DNA of 64,000 bases from an uncultured Oscillospiraceae bacterium (GTDB lineage: Bacteria; Bacillota; Clostridia; Oscillospirales; Oscillospiraceae): NCBI GenBank assembly GCA_934569225.1, contig CAKTKC010000011.1:31170-95169 (forward strand), written 5' to 3'. Of the stretch, positions 52,183 through 62,100 are shown one piece after another. The number at the start of each line of letters is the position of its first letter. The first letter of the stretch is position 1. Under the pieces are notes generated by a model. The model made no database searches and was not told where the DNA came from. It saw only the letters and a program-made list of their open reading frames with translations. A program made the position numbers and the translations under genes.

Positions 52183-52372
52183 TTAGGGTCTATCTGATAC
52201 TGAACTCCAATTAAAATCTTTAAAAAAGATTTTAATTGCCTGAAGGGCATGGAGTTCATATGAGACTTGTTTTGTGATTTCTTTCCTTATAAATCACAAA
52301 ACAGGCAGCGCCGTCAGGCGATGCCTTCCTGATTAAAATTAAGATTTTAATCAGGAAATAGTATCAGATGTG
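52183..52372. repeat. Multi-hairpin MITE-like element
   Basis: An AT-rich 190-bp element with nested perfect stems: AATTAAAATCTTT/AAAGATTTTAATT, TGAACTCC/GGAGTTCA, TTTTGTGATTT/AAATCACAAAA, TTCCTGATTAAAATT/AAGATTTTAATCAGGAA, and outer ends ATCTGATACT (52193) / AGTATCAGAT. It abuts the sortase remnant, which it may have truncated. Confidence 0.75.
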
Positions 52373-52474
52373 GAGGTCGGGCTGGGAGACCGGTTTGTCA
52401 CCCTCTCCACCTGCTCTTACGAGTTTGAAAACGCCCGGTACGTGCTGATCGGGCGGCTGACGGCACTCAGATAA
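52367..52474 (+). pseudogene. C-terminal remnant of a class B sortase
   Basis: 35 codons then TAA. The reading DRFVTLSTCSYEFENARYV contains the sortase catalytic TLSTC motif (Cys) and the downstream arginine in NARYVLIGRL. Nothing upstream continues the gene; the hairpin element replaces it. The gene is dead, and it marks a junction between old chromosome and inserted DNA. Confidence 0.8.
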
Positions 52475-52480
52475 CTTAAA

Positions 52481-52517
52481 ATTTTCAAGCTCGCAGCGGT
52501 TACACTGCGGGCTTTTC
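52481..52517. terminator. Terminator between sortase remnant and aldose epimerase
   Basis: GCTCGCAG / CTGCGGGC stem (8 bp, one G-T) with TTTTC after it on the plus strand and AT-rich sequence on the other side; it can serve both converging genes. Confidence 0.6.
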
Positions 52518-52520
52518 TGC

Positions 52521-53363
52521 TTAATTGGGGGACAGCGAGATTCGGGTCTCCAGATGCAGAGCCCCTTTTCCGGAAACCAGCGGGCAATGGTCGGGGTCGT
52601 TCAGGGCGTTGACGCCGCCCAATTGCGGCTCAATGCACAAAAAACCACCGTTTCCGCCGCCATTGTAGAGAATCCAGTGGTCAAAGCCGGTCACCTGATA
52701 GCGGATATTTTCCCCGATATATGCCGTATCACCGGCGGCGCGGTAAAAGCCGGAAATCGGCACGCCGCGGGATTTTGAGCCGGTGCAGTAGTGCTGCTCC
52801 TGAGCGTTGAGGGGGATATACCTGCCTGTGGGGATATGGCGGCTGTCCTTTTCCTGGCAGCTGTCCAGAGGAACGGAAAACCAATCCGGCTCCCGGAAGG
52901 TGGTGTGCAGCCCGAAGGACAGGGGCATGGGGTCGCCGCTGGGGTTTTCGATGGTGTATGCGGACAGAAAACCCTGTTGACCAACCTGATATGCGACGCG
53001 GATGCGGAAGGGAAATGGGAAAATTTCGCCGGTATTTTCGTAACACAGCGTGACCCGGTCTTCCTGCTGCTGCGTCACATGAAAGGTCTGATGGTACAGA
53101 TCGCCATGGAGGTTGGCGCAGCGGAAGCCGTCGTTCACCAGCAGGGTATATTCCTTCCCGTGAAAGGTGAATTTTCCCCCGGCGGTGCGGTTTGCGGGAA
53201 GCAGCAGCGGTGCGCCGCACAGGAAGGGGTCGCGGACGTCCTCTGACCAGGGAACCAGAATGTCCTGTCCGCAGTATTGCAGGGAAATGGGATTCGCGCC
53301 ATAGGCCGGGGCAATTTGCGCCTGCCAGCCCTGGGACTGGATGGCGACGGATTCGTAGGACAT
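52521..53363 (-). CDS. Aldose 1-epimerase family protein
   Basis: 280 aa, ATG 53363 with AAGGAGG. Galactose-mutarotase beta-sandwich: PLLLPANRTAGGKFTFHGKEY, HGDLYHQTF (histidine acting as general base region), SFGLHTTFREPDW, and a C-terminal FLCIEPQLGGVNALND with the catalytic glutamate. It interconverts alpha and beta anomers of a free sugar in the cytoplasm. Downstream of the DUF5107 gene in the same direction, separated by a hairpin, so probably one transcription unit. Confidence 0.88.
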   Translation of the reverse strand: MSYESVAIQSQGWQAQIAPAYGANPISLQYCGQDILVPWSEDVRDPFLCGAPLLLPANRTAGGKFTFHGKEYTLLVNDGFRCANLHGDLYHQTFHVTQQQEDRVTLCYENTGEIFPFPFRIRVAYQVGQQGFLSAYTIENPSGDPMPLSFGLHTTFREPDWFSVPLDSCQEKDSRHIPTGRYIPLNAQEQHYCTGSKSRGVPISGFYRAAGDTAYIGENIRYQVTGFDHWILYNGGGNGGFLCIEPQLGGVNALNDPDHCPLVSGKGALHLETRISLSPN

Positions 53364-53382
53364 AAAAAACCTCCTTGTCAAT

Positions 53383-53410
53383 GCCCCCCGGCAAATGACT
53401 GCCGGGGGGC
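53383..53410 (-). promoter_or_regulatory. G+C-rich stem-loop between DUF5107 gene and epimerase gene
   Basis: GCCCCCCGGCA / TGCCGGGGGGC, a perfect 11-bp stem with 6-nt loop and no T-run. Likely an mRNA-stabilising or attenuating structure. Confidence 0.6.
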
Positions 53411-53416
53411 GGATGG

Positions 53417-56400
53417 TCAGAGATGTGCGTAATAATGGCAGAAGAGACTGTCGGAGTTTCCGGCGTAGCTTTCCCGGAACAGCGCACCTGCTCCTTCCCG
53501 GTCGCCTTCGTAGAGCTTTACCAGACCCAGCAGATACTGGTAGTAAGCCCGGTGGGCGATGGCGGGATCCTGGGCAAAGGAGATGAAGAAGGGCGTGGTG
53601 GAGAAGAAGCCGTTGTCCTTCCGATCCAGGTTGAAGCTCCACTCCCGCTTGGCTCGTGCCATGATGTTCCATGCCTTTTGCTGCAAACCCAGGGCTTCGG
53701 CGCCGAGCGCCTGGTAGTAGGGCAGTTCCCGCAGGTGCATGTTGCTGAAGAACTCGATCTCAATATCCAGAATCATCCGGTAAATGGACTGGGCGTCCTC
53801 TTTTTTCCCCATGTGCTCCAGGCACTCGGCCATATGGAACTGATAGGGGACGTACTTGCAGCGGTTCCAGATGCCGGCACCGAGGCTCTTGGGCAGGGTA
53901 AGCGCCTTTTTCAGCAGTTCATAGCAGCCTGCCCAGTCACCGGCGGCTTTCTTCGCCATGCCCAGCTGGAACCAGGCGTACATGTACTGATCCGCAATGG
54001 CGTGCTCGCCGCCTTCGCAGGCCACGAATACATGGCTCAGCAGGAGCTGCAATGCCTTTTCCGGCTGGAAGTTCTGGTTGTAAGCCTTCGCCAGCTCCAC
54101 AAACAGGTCGTCCCGGCGGAAGTCACCGGCGTGAGGCTCCAGAAGCGCGATTTTTTCCCCGGCGGGCGCACCCATTAAATCCAACAGGATCGCGGATTCA
54201 TACAGTACCTGCTGTGAGCAGTTGAGGCTCCGCGCTTTTTCCATCAGCTTCACGGCCTCGTCCTTCCGGTTCAGATGGGTGAAGCAGGCAATGGCCAGAG
54301 AGCGGTAGGTCATGTAATTTTCCGGTTCCGCTTCCGTGCTTTCCGCAAAGAGCCTGGCCGCGGCTTCGTATTGGCGCTTGTCATACAGCAGGCAGCCCAG
54401 CAGGAAGGGGGCTTTCACGGCGTTCTGCTCCCGTGCGAAGGTCAGAACCCGGATCTCGGCCAGACGGGCGGGGTAGGTATCGATAATCTCGGCGGCATCT
54501 GCCAGACGGAGGGTTTCCCCGCAGGCCATGCCCTGTTTGTGACGCAGATACGCCAGGGTATACAGGGTCATGGTGGTATGGGTATGGTACTTGCCGAGCT
54601 GTTCCAGCAGCCTGGCAGCCGGGGCGTACTGCCCCATGGATTCCAGATCGAAAACCATGTCCAGCACGGTCTGGTCGGGGGCGGAATCCAGCTTGGTGAA
54701 GAAGTGCGCTTCCTCCACGCCGCCCAGCCAGCGAACCAGATTGTTCATGCAATCCTCGGCCATAACACGGTCAATGACGGCCTGGGCAGCTTTTTCGTTC
54801 CCCATTTCCCGGCAGGCCAGGATCATGACCACCGGTGCCAGCGGATGCTGGGCATCCCGGCTCAGTGCCAGTCGGGCGTGGGCCAGAGCGGTTTCCGTAT
54901 CGCCCAGCTTCATGGCAATGCAGGCGGCTCGCGCCATGGCTTTGGCAACGGCACTGCCGTTCCATGTGGCCTTGCGGTACTGATCGTAGGCTTCCGCGGT
55001 GCGTTCCTGTGCTTCCAGAATCAGACCCAGCAGATAGTACGGCTCGCCGGACTGGGTGTGCATATTGAATTTTGTCAGGGAATCAAGACCCTTCCGGGCG
55101 TAGCGCTCCGCCTCGGACAGACGACCCGTCTGGAAGCAGTATTTTGCCATGCCCAGCAGGCAGTCTGCGTGGTAGGGGTCACGCTTCAATCCTTCCAGCC
55201 AGTAGGCGTCCGGCATGACAGCCGGATCCCGGTATTGCTCCACGTGGACACCGGCCAGATACAGCTCGTCAGCACTGCGAACCTCGGATGCCAGCGGCAT
55301 GGGATCTTTGACGGGGGGCTTTTTCAGGTTATCCGGCTTTTCCTCCCGGTAACAGGCGATCGTTTTCCCACCGGCGGTGACGGAAATGGCAACATACCCG
55401 TCAGGACGTGCCCAGGGGAGCATAACGGGGGAGGCCGCATTCAGCGTCACCTGCTCCGACAGAATGGTTTCATCGCCGCAGGTGATCTCCACATGGGCGC
55501 TGCCGAAGGTTTCCGTGGCCTGGATCCAGACATGCTCCGGCTGAAGCGACAGGGCGCATTTCAGGTTCGCGTAGTCCGGCGTGCCGATTTTCTGAATGGG
55601 ATACCAGTATTGGGAAAATTCCTTGGTCTCGTATGGCTCCAGCCAGGCAAAATTGGGCTGGTTGTCGGTGTAGGAGCCTGCCATCAGTTCGGCATACTGG
55701 CCGTCGGTATCGGTGAGGGTATTCTCCCAGGTTTTGGACAGCTGGTTGTACGCCCAGGTGAACATCTTCTTGCCGGGGGAAATGTGATGGTCGCCGATGT
55801 GGACGACGCCGCAGTCTAAGCCATGGTCATAGCCGCCGAAGAAATCATACCGGGAAGCACAGGCAAAATAGGAGGTGGCGTCCTTCGTGTTCTTGTGCCA
55901 GGAGATGTCACGGGCGGTGGTCATATCGATGCCGTTGAAGGTGGCATCCCCGGCAATGGGGTAGGAGATCCGGGAGTCCAGGTAATGGAAATTCACATAG
56001 GTGACGTCCTTGGGGAAGAAAATCTGGTAGCTCTCGTTCACGGGAACGGCGGCATTCTCCCACCACAGGAAGCTCTTTGTCACGGGGGTGCGGTTGCACA
56101 GCTTCACGCGGGTTTCCAGATAAGCGCAGCCGGGTTTCAGGACGATGCCCACCATGCCCTTCATCCGGTCGATGGGGTCATGCTCGGATAGCCAGCAGAT
56201 GACGCTGCCGTCGCCGCATTCCTCCGTTTCAAAGTCGCAGGGCAGGAAGCCGGAAGGCCGGTGGTGATAAGGCCAGTTGAACTCCACGCCGCCGGAGATC
56301 CAGGAACCGAGCGCTCCGATGAGGCCGGGCTTGATGACATGCTGGCGGTAGAAGAAATCGTAGTCGGTGATCTTGTCCCGTGCGGCAAAAATCCGGCCGC

Positions 56401-56632
56401 CGATCTCCGGCAGAATCAGCACGTCCAGATATTCGTTTTCCAGATGGACTACGGTGTAGCTGCGCTCGATTTTCTGTTTCCGGTTTACTTCCAGGGTGAC
56501 TTTGTTGGGATAGGGGCGGCCGGTGGAGCGCTGGTGAACCCGATGTTCGGAAAACAGCGGCATTTCCTCCTTCCCCGGCTCCGGGTAGGTGGGGAGTATA
56601 AGCTGTTCAATGCGAATGGATGCGTTGGACAT
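53417..56632 (-). CDS. DUF5107 domain plus TPR-repeat protein, copy 1
   Basis: 1071 aa, ATG 56632 with AGGAGG 6 nt upstream. Residues about 1-370 form a mutarotase-like beta-sandwich known as DUF5107 (ENEYLDVLILPEIGGRIFAARD, WISGGVEFNWPYHHRPSGF, ETKEFSQYWYPI). Residues about 480-1070 are tetratricopeptide repeats (ALKRDPYHADCLLGMAKYCF and many like it). No signal peptide. Members cluster with sugar-degradation genes, so action on a saccharide is plausible, but no reaction can be assigned here. It faces its probable regulator at 56818 and is followed by an aldose epimerase. Paralogue of the gene at 59141-62395. Confidence 0.88.
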   Translation of the reverse strand: MSNASIRIEQLILPTYPEPGKEEMPLFSEHRVHQRSTGRPYPNKVTLEVNRKQKIERSYTVVHLENEYLDVLILPEIGGRIFAARDKITDYDFFYRQHVIKPGLIGALGSWISGGVEFNWPYHHRPSGFLPCDFETEECGDGSVICWLSEHDPIDRMKGMVGIVLKPGCAYLETRVKLCNRTPVTKSFLWWENAAVPVNESYQIFFPKDVTYVNFHYLDSRISYPIAGDATFNGIDMTTARDISWHKNTKDATSYFACASRYDFFGGYDHGLDCGVVHIGDHHISPGKKMFTWAYNQLSKTWENTLTDTDGQYAELMAGSYTDNQPNFAWLEPYETKEFSQYWYPIQKIGTPDYANLKCALSLQPEHVWIQATETFGSAHVEITCGDETILSEQVTLNAASPVMLPWARPDGYVAISVTAGGKTIACYREEKPDNLKKPPVKDPMPLASEVRSADELYLAGVHVEQYRDPAVMPDAYWLEGLKRDPYHADCLLGMAKYCFQTGRLSEAERYARKGLDSLTKFNMHTQSGEPYYLLGLILEAQERTAEAYDQYRKATWNGSAVAKAMARAACIAMKLGDTETALAHARLALSRDAQHPLAPVVMILACREMGNEKAAQAVIDRVMAEDCMNNLVRWLGGVEEAHFFTKLDSAPDQTVLDMVFDLESMGQYAPAARLLEQLGKYHTHTTMTLYTLAYLRHKQGMACGETLRLADAAEIIDTYPARLAEIRVLTFAREQNAVKAPFLLGCLLYDKRQYEAAARLFAESTEAEPENYMTYRSLAIACFTHLNRKDEAVKLMEKARSLNCSQQVLYESAILLDLMGAPAGEKIALLEPHAGDFRRDDLFVELAKAYNQNFQPEKALQLLLSHVFVACEGGEHAIADQYMYAWFQLGMAKKAAGDWAGCYELLKKALTLPKSLGAGIWNRCKYVPYQFHMAECLEHMGKKEDAQSIYRMILDIEIEFFSNMHLRELPYYQALGAEALGLQQKAWNIMARAKREWSFNLDRKDNGFFSTTPFFISFAQDPAIAHRAYYQYLLGLVKLYEGDREGAGALFRESYAGNSDSLFCHYYAHL

Positions 56633-56762
56633 GGGAATCCTCCTTTTATGGATACATAACAGTTTTGGGTCATTCATTACCATCATGATACCGCATATTC
56701 CACAAATAGAGAAGTCCAAAATCCTGAAAATTCTACAGCGTTTTTTAGACGAAAACCCCGGA

Positions 56763-56792
56763 TTGACTTACCTGGGAAAATTGTGCTATCAT
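56763..56792 (+). promoter_or_regulatory. Promoter of the first sensor/HTH regulator
   Basis: TTGACT, 18 bp, TATCAT, 25 bp before the ATG at 56818. Confidence 0.55.
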
Positions 56793-56817
56793 AGGGGAAC
56801 AAAGGGAGGTCTCGGCG

Positions 56818-57885
56818 ATGGTATATCTGATGGTGGAGCAGCAGTTTGCAAAATACCCCTGGTGTCAGCGCGCCATCCGGGGCATTTTTGACGAAGTGCG
56901 GAAGCGCCGCATCCATGTCCAGGAGGTCAGCGAGCTTCCCGGCGGGGCGGAGGAGCGCTCCTGCGTGCTTCTGATAGGCGCTTCCGAAGAATGGATCAAT
57001 CAGACTGCCCGCAGAGCAGGCGTTCTGGGGCTTCACCCCATTGTTCTTTCCAACCGGGAGACCAATTCCTCCGGGCTCAGTGTCAGCTCGGTGAAGATGG
57101 ACATTCACAGCTCCATGGAATTGGCGGTGGACTATCTGAGGACGCTGGGCAGGGAGAGGCTGGCGCTGTTCGGCGTCAACCCCAGCGCGTCCTCCGACCT
57201 CTGGCGGGCAAGACGTTTTGAGGAGCTGACCGGGCGGGAAGGGAATGTTTTCTATCTGGGTTCCTCCGTCACCGAGATTTTCGACCAGTTTTACGAAAAG
57301 ATCCACCGCTACGACGGGGTGATCTGCGCCAGCGACTATGCCGCCGTCAGCCTGGTGGGCAGGCTTCGGGATAAGAATTACGCCATACCGGAGAAGCTTT
57401 ACGTCGTGGGTTACGGGGATATGTTCCTGTCCAGGCTGTTCCGGCCGTCCATTACGTCCATTTCCGACGACTATGAGAGCTTTGGAAAAGCGGCGTTGTC
57501 CATCTGCGCCATGATGGAGAAAAACGATGCGTTCTCGGTTGTCAGCGTGAAGCTCAAGAGCCGTCTGCACATCCGGGAGACAACGGAAAACCGCCCCTAT
57601 CTTCCGGAAAACCGCCCGGTCACGCCAATACCGATTCCGGAGAACCGCTTTTTCGGAGATATGGAGTTTACCAAGCTGGCCAATCTGGAAACCATGTTCA
57701 ATCAGTGTGACGAAACGGATTTTATGCTGCTGCATCTGCTGAGTCAGGAGCTGTCCTATTCCGTCATGGCGCAGCAGTGCTTCATTTCCGAAACCGCGGC
57801 CAAATACCGGGTGAAGAAAATGCAGAAGCTCTGCGGTGCAGACAATCGGGAAGAACTGACAGAGCTGATTCGGAATATCCTGTAA
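56818..57885 (+). CDS. Regulator with LacI-like sensor and C-terminal HTH, copy 1
   Basis: 355 aa, ATG 56818 with GGGAGG 8 nt upstream. Unlike LacI proteins there is no N-terminal HTH: the chain opens directly with the periplasmic-binding-type sensor (MVYLMVEQQF; YDGVICASDYAAVSLVGRL; YVVGYGDMFLSR). The last 70 residues carry a LuxR-like helix-turn-helix (LSYSVMAQQCFISETAAKYRVKKMQKLCG). This inverted order is uncommon. It is divergent from the DUF5107 gene and has a paralogue at 62617. Expected to bind a sugar or sugar phosphate and control the facing operon. Confidence 0.8.
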   Translation: MVYLMVEQQFAKYPWCQRAIRGIFDEVRKRRIHVQEVSELPGGAEERSCVLLIGASEEWINQTARRAGVLGLHPIVLSNRETNSSGLSVSSVKMDIHSSMELAVDYLRTLGRERLALFGVNPSASSDLWRARRFEELTGREGNVFYLGSSVTEIFDQFYEKIHRYDGVICASDYAAVSLVGRLRDKNYAIPEKLYVVGYGDMFLSRLFRPSITSISDDYESFGKAALSICAMMEKNDAFSVVSVKLKSRLHIRETTENRPYLPENRPVTPIPIPENRFFGDMEFTKLANLETMFNQCDETDFMLLHLLSQELSYSVMAQQCFISETAAKYRVKKMQKLCGADNREELTELIRNIL

Positions 57886-57890
57886 CACGC

Positions 57891-57928
57891 AAAAGGTGCG
57901 CTGCCAATGAAAGGCAGCGCACCTTTTT
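57891..57928. terminator. Bidirectional terminator between convergent genes
   Basis: AAAGGTGCGCTGCC / GGCAGCGCACCTTT, 14-bp stem followed by T6 (plus) and preceded by A4 (minus). It closes both the regulator and the radical-SAM gene. Confidence 0.92.
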
Positions 57929-59046
57929 TACTGTCTACTGTATTGCCGCACCAGCTCCATCAGCTTCGGGACGGCGTATTCAAAAAAGCTCCGGAACGCG
58001 CCGCAGTAGCGGTTCACACCCGGACGGCCGTCCGGCATCGTCAGCCGATCCCGGCGGCATCCGCACCGGCAGAGGGACGCCCACTTGCAGCTGCGGCATT
58101 CCGGGGGGTATACGCAGGAAGCCTCAATGAAACCCAGCGCCTGCCGCCTGCGTTCCAGTTCCGGGAAAGAATCTGCGGTCAGATTTCCCAGCTGCCAGGC
58201 GTCCAGCATATAGAAGTCGCAGGGGTAGACGCTTCCGTCTGCCTCCACCACGTATTGCCTGCTGCACACGCCGTTCATCTCGCAGACGCCGGGAGGATTG
58301 CCTGCAAGAAGGTTCATCAGGCCGATAAAATAGCGAATATACCGAAGATGTCCCTGCTTCGCCTCCGGATACCAGCAGTCAAACAGATTTTTCAGAAATT
58401 TCAGATAGGATTCCTCGTCCAGGGAATAGCTCTGCTTTCCCGGTGCCGCTTCCAGCGGATCCAGGCAGGGGATATACTGCTGATATTCTATGCCGAGCCA
58501 TGAGAAAAACTGATAAATCTGTTTGATCTGGGGCACGGTCTGGCGGGTGACCACCGTCAGCACATTGAATTCCACCTTGTATTCCTTCAGCAGGTTCAGC
58601 GATTCCATGACCCGGCGGAAGGTTCCCTGCCCCGTGGGATCCAGGCGGTTGGCGTCGTGGACTTTCCGGTTCCCGTCCAGAGACAGACCCACAAGAAAAT
58701 GGTGCTCCCGGAAAAATGCCGCCCATTCCCGGTTCAGCACCATGCCATTGGTCTGGATAGAGTGATGGATGGTGACATCGTTGACATTCCATTTCTGTTC
58801 CAGTTCCATGGCTCTGCGGAAAAAGTCCAGCCCTGCCAGAGTCGGTTCTCCGCCCTGATAGACAATGGTGCAGCTGCCCTCCGCAAAGGCCAGAGTCCGT
58901 TTCAGAATGGCTTCCAGCGTATCCTCTGACATGATGCCGTAGGAAGCCCGCTCCCGGTGGGCGGCCTCATCGGCGTAAAAGCAGTATTGACAGCGCAGAT
59001 TGCACAGAGAGCTGGCGGGCTTGAGCATGATGGACAGCGGCGGCAT
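57928..59046 (-). CDS. Radical SAM/SPASM protein, anaerobic sulfatase-maturase-like
   Basis: 372 aa. ATG 59046 is chosen since GAGG lies 7 nt upstream; ATG 59052 is too close. Radical-SAM cluster CNLRCQYC (CxxxCxxC) with YQGGEPTLAG and the anSME-type SLDGNRKVHDANR. C-terminal SPASM domain with cysteines in CSRQYVVEADGSVYPCDFYM and CRSCKWASLCRCGC, giving two auxiliary 4Fe-4S clusters. anSMEs oxidise a Cys or Ser in sulfatases to formylglycine. No sulfatase is in this window, so target is elsewhere or the enzyme modifies another protein. Confidence 0.88.
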   Translation of the reverse strand: MPPLSIMLKPASSLCNLRCQYCFYADEAAHRERASYGIMSEDTLEAILKRTLAFAEGSCTIVYQGGEPTLAGLDFFRRAMELEQKWNVNDVTIHHSIQTNGMVLNREWAAFFREHHFLVGLSLDGNRKVHDANRLDPTGQGTFRRVMESLNLLKEYKVEFNVLTVVTRQTVPQIKQIYQFFSWLGIEYQQYIPCLDPLEAAPGKQSYSLDEESYLKFLKNLFDCWYPEAKQGHLRYIRYFIGLMNLLAGNPPGVCEMNGVCSRQYVVEADGSVYPCDFYMLDAWQLGNLTADSFPELERRRQALGFIEASCVYPPECRSCKWASLCRCGCRRDRLTMPDGRPGVNRYCGAFRSFFEYAVPKLMELVRQYSRQ

Positions 59047-59088
59047 AGGCATTCCTCGTTTCTGTTGATATTGCCATTATAACATAGC

Positions 59089-59130
59089 GGAAGAAAAACA
59101 TCAAGAACGCCGCCCAAAGGGGCGGCGTTC
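59089..59130 (-). terminator. Terminator of the second DUF5107 gene
   Basis: GAACGCCGCCC / GGGCGGCGTTC, perfect 11-bp stem, with TTGATGTTTTTC following on the minus strand. Confidence 0.8.
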
Positions 59131-59140
59131 CGATGATAAA

Positions 59141-62100
59141 TCAGAAGGTATCCTTGACCTGATGGAAAGCGTAAATACGGAAATCATTGGGGCTGTATGC
59201 GGCAGCCTGGGCAATCTCAGCTTCCGCCTCGTCCTTGCGTCCCAGACCCAGCAGGGCGTAGCTCCGGAGGATGTGGCCGTTGACGGAGTTGATCTTCACG
59301 ATATCATACTCGAAGGGCATGGGCGTGGGAGAGCCGACGCCGTAATAGCTGCGCATATCCTTGTTTTTCAGCAGATTGTCGCCGGATTCCAGCATTTCCG
59401 TCAGAACCTGCTGCGCCTGACTGAACCGCATCAGCTTCCGCAGAGCCAGCGCCCGGAACATGGACAGCTCGGAAACGGCGGCCTTGTAGACGGCGGCTTC
59501 CTCGAAGGCATTTGCCGCTTCCTTGGTTTTGCCCAGAGATTCCAGCAGAGTGCCCAGATAGTAGAAGATGTGGGCTTCCTGGTTGAACCAGGTTTTGGCT
59601 TCGCCGTAGGACTTGGGCATATTTACGCCGTTCATGTAAACCTGATAGGCTTCCGCGGCCTTTCCGGCAGAGGCAAGCTCATTGGCGTAAAGCACATGCA
59701 TCCAGGCGTGCTGCTTGGTCAGGTTGCCCTCGCCGCCTTCGTAGATGTGGAACCGCTTGATTTTGGCGGCGTGGATGGCTTCCGCGTAGCGACCCAGCTG
59801 GCAGAGCAGCACGATCCGATCCAGGTAGCAGTCATCCCGCTGCGCCAGCAGCTCGGGGTAACGGCCGTATACATCCAGACGCTCGGCTACGGAGACGTTG
59901 GTGTTTTTCAGCAGCTGCTGGTATTCAAACAGCAGACGGGGATCCTTCCGGTATTCCAGCGCCCGTTCCATGCAGACCCGGGCGGAGGCGGCGTCGCCCC
60001 GCTTGTCGAAATAGGCAAGCGCCAGATTCCGAAGCGCCTTGGCATGGGTGCTGTCCCGGCCGATGCACTGCTCCCACATCGCCACGGCTTCGTCGTAGCG
60101 GAAGCGGTCATAGTACAGACTGCCCAGATAATAGCAGGCATTGGTGTCGGCAGGATTGCTCGCGATGGCGTATTTCAGCACGGCGATATCCTCCAGCCGT
60201 GCCGGGAAGCACAGACCGGTATCCAGAGAAGCGGCGAAGGCAAGATCTTCGCTGCTGTCCTGACCCAGCAGATGCCGGCAGTAGCCACGGTAGTAATACA
60301 GCAGGGGATAATTGCTCCGGCTCAGTTCGATTACATACAGAGCGTCCTCGGTAAGACCGGCTTCCAGGTAATCGCAGATCACGTCCAGATAATTTTCCGG
60401 CTTCTGACCGAACATTTCCCGGATGGCGTCGCCGTTGTCTTCATAATGGCTCAGCTCCAATCTTGCCCACAGATCCAGCAGATCGGCGGAAACGGAAGCG
60501 CTTGCCAGATCCTTAGCTTCCTCGTCCCGCCCCAGATGGCGCAGGATCGCGGTTTTCAGGTTCACGGCGCGGCTGTGACCGGCGTTGAGTCCCAGAGAAA
60601 TTTCCAGCTTTTCCAGAGCGTCCAGATATTCGCCCTTGCGGCAGTCCAGGGTGGCCAGCTGGAAGTAGGCTGCGCTGCGGTGGGGATAGTTCCATGCGGC
60701 ACGGTAAAGAACATCATAGGCTTCGTCATACTCGCCCAGATACTGCGAAGCCAGACCCTTCAGATAGAAGGCTTCCGTGTCGGCGGGATGCTGGTTGCGG
60801 CTGGTGAGCCGGGCGATGGCGGTGCCGCAGTAGGCGACACATTCCCGGAACTTTCCGTCCTTCAGTGCCAGCCGTCCCATGGAGGTGTTGCAGCGGATGT
60901 CGCCGGGGTCCCGCTTCAGCGCTTCCAGATAGTAATCCCGGGGGTCAAAGTTGTGCTGCTTGTACTGCTCCAGATGGAAGCCGTTGATGTACAGCTCCTC
61001 CACGGTGTCATACTCGCAGGGACGCTTTACGGGGGTGCGAACCTCGATGGGCTGCTTCTGTCCCCGGACGTAGGACTTGTAAGATACCAGAACCTTGCCG
61101 TTTTCGTCGGTCAGAGCGGCGGTCAGGCTGGCAGCGTCCTCATTCAGAGCCAGCTCTTTGCACCAGCTGGCCGCGGGGGTCATGTCGGCGGTCTCGGTAA
61201 AGAGAACTTCGTCGCCCTTGCGCACCGTGATTCGGGCGTTGGGGAAAGAACCGGTGACATTGAAGCCCAGAAATACCTTTTCGCCCCGCTGCTCCAGATT
61301 CATGGCGGCATCGATGGTGGCGTTCTTCACGTCGCCGATATCCCGGATGGGGTACCAGTACTGCTCAAATTCCTTGGTTTCAAAGGGGGCGATCCATGTA
61401 AAGTCCGGCTGGTTGTCGGTGTAGACGCCGGTCATCAGCTCGATGTAGGGGCCGTCCTCGTCGGTGAGGTTAGAGCACCACATCTCGCCGAAATCGCCGT
61501 GTCCCCATGTCCACATTTTCTTGCCGGGGGCAATGTGATGGTCGGCAACGGTGGCGATGCCCTTTTGCAGGCCGCCGTCATAACCGGCCACAAAGTCCAT
61601 GTCGGACTGCCCCTGAGAAACCAGGAAGGAGGAGGGCACCTTTACGGAATCGTACAGGGAAAGGTCGGTGCCATCGCCGTAGTCAAAGGGTCTTGCGGAT
61701 TTGTAAACGCCCTTGGCCATGGGCCATTGCAGCACCGCACGGCGGTCGTGGTCGTTGACCCATTCCACATCCGGCGGGAAAATGGTGCGGTAGGACTCGT
61801 TCACTGCCACCGCCAGATTCGCCCACCACATGAAGATCTGGGGCAGATTGGTGCGGTTGTACACCCGGATCTTTGCCTTGATGTAGCTGCGACCCGGTTC
61901 CACGGTGATACCGGCCATGCCCTTCATCCGATAGAAGGGATCCACCTCGCCTGTCCACAGGGTCTTGCTGCCGTCGGGATTTTCTTCCAGAGACGCCTCC
62001 AGAGGCAGGAAGGTGGTGGGGCGGTGATGCTGGGGCCAGTTGAACTCAATGCCGCCGGAAATCCAGGCGCCGGCCAGACCCACCAGCGCGGGCTTGATGA

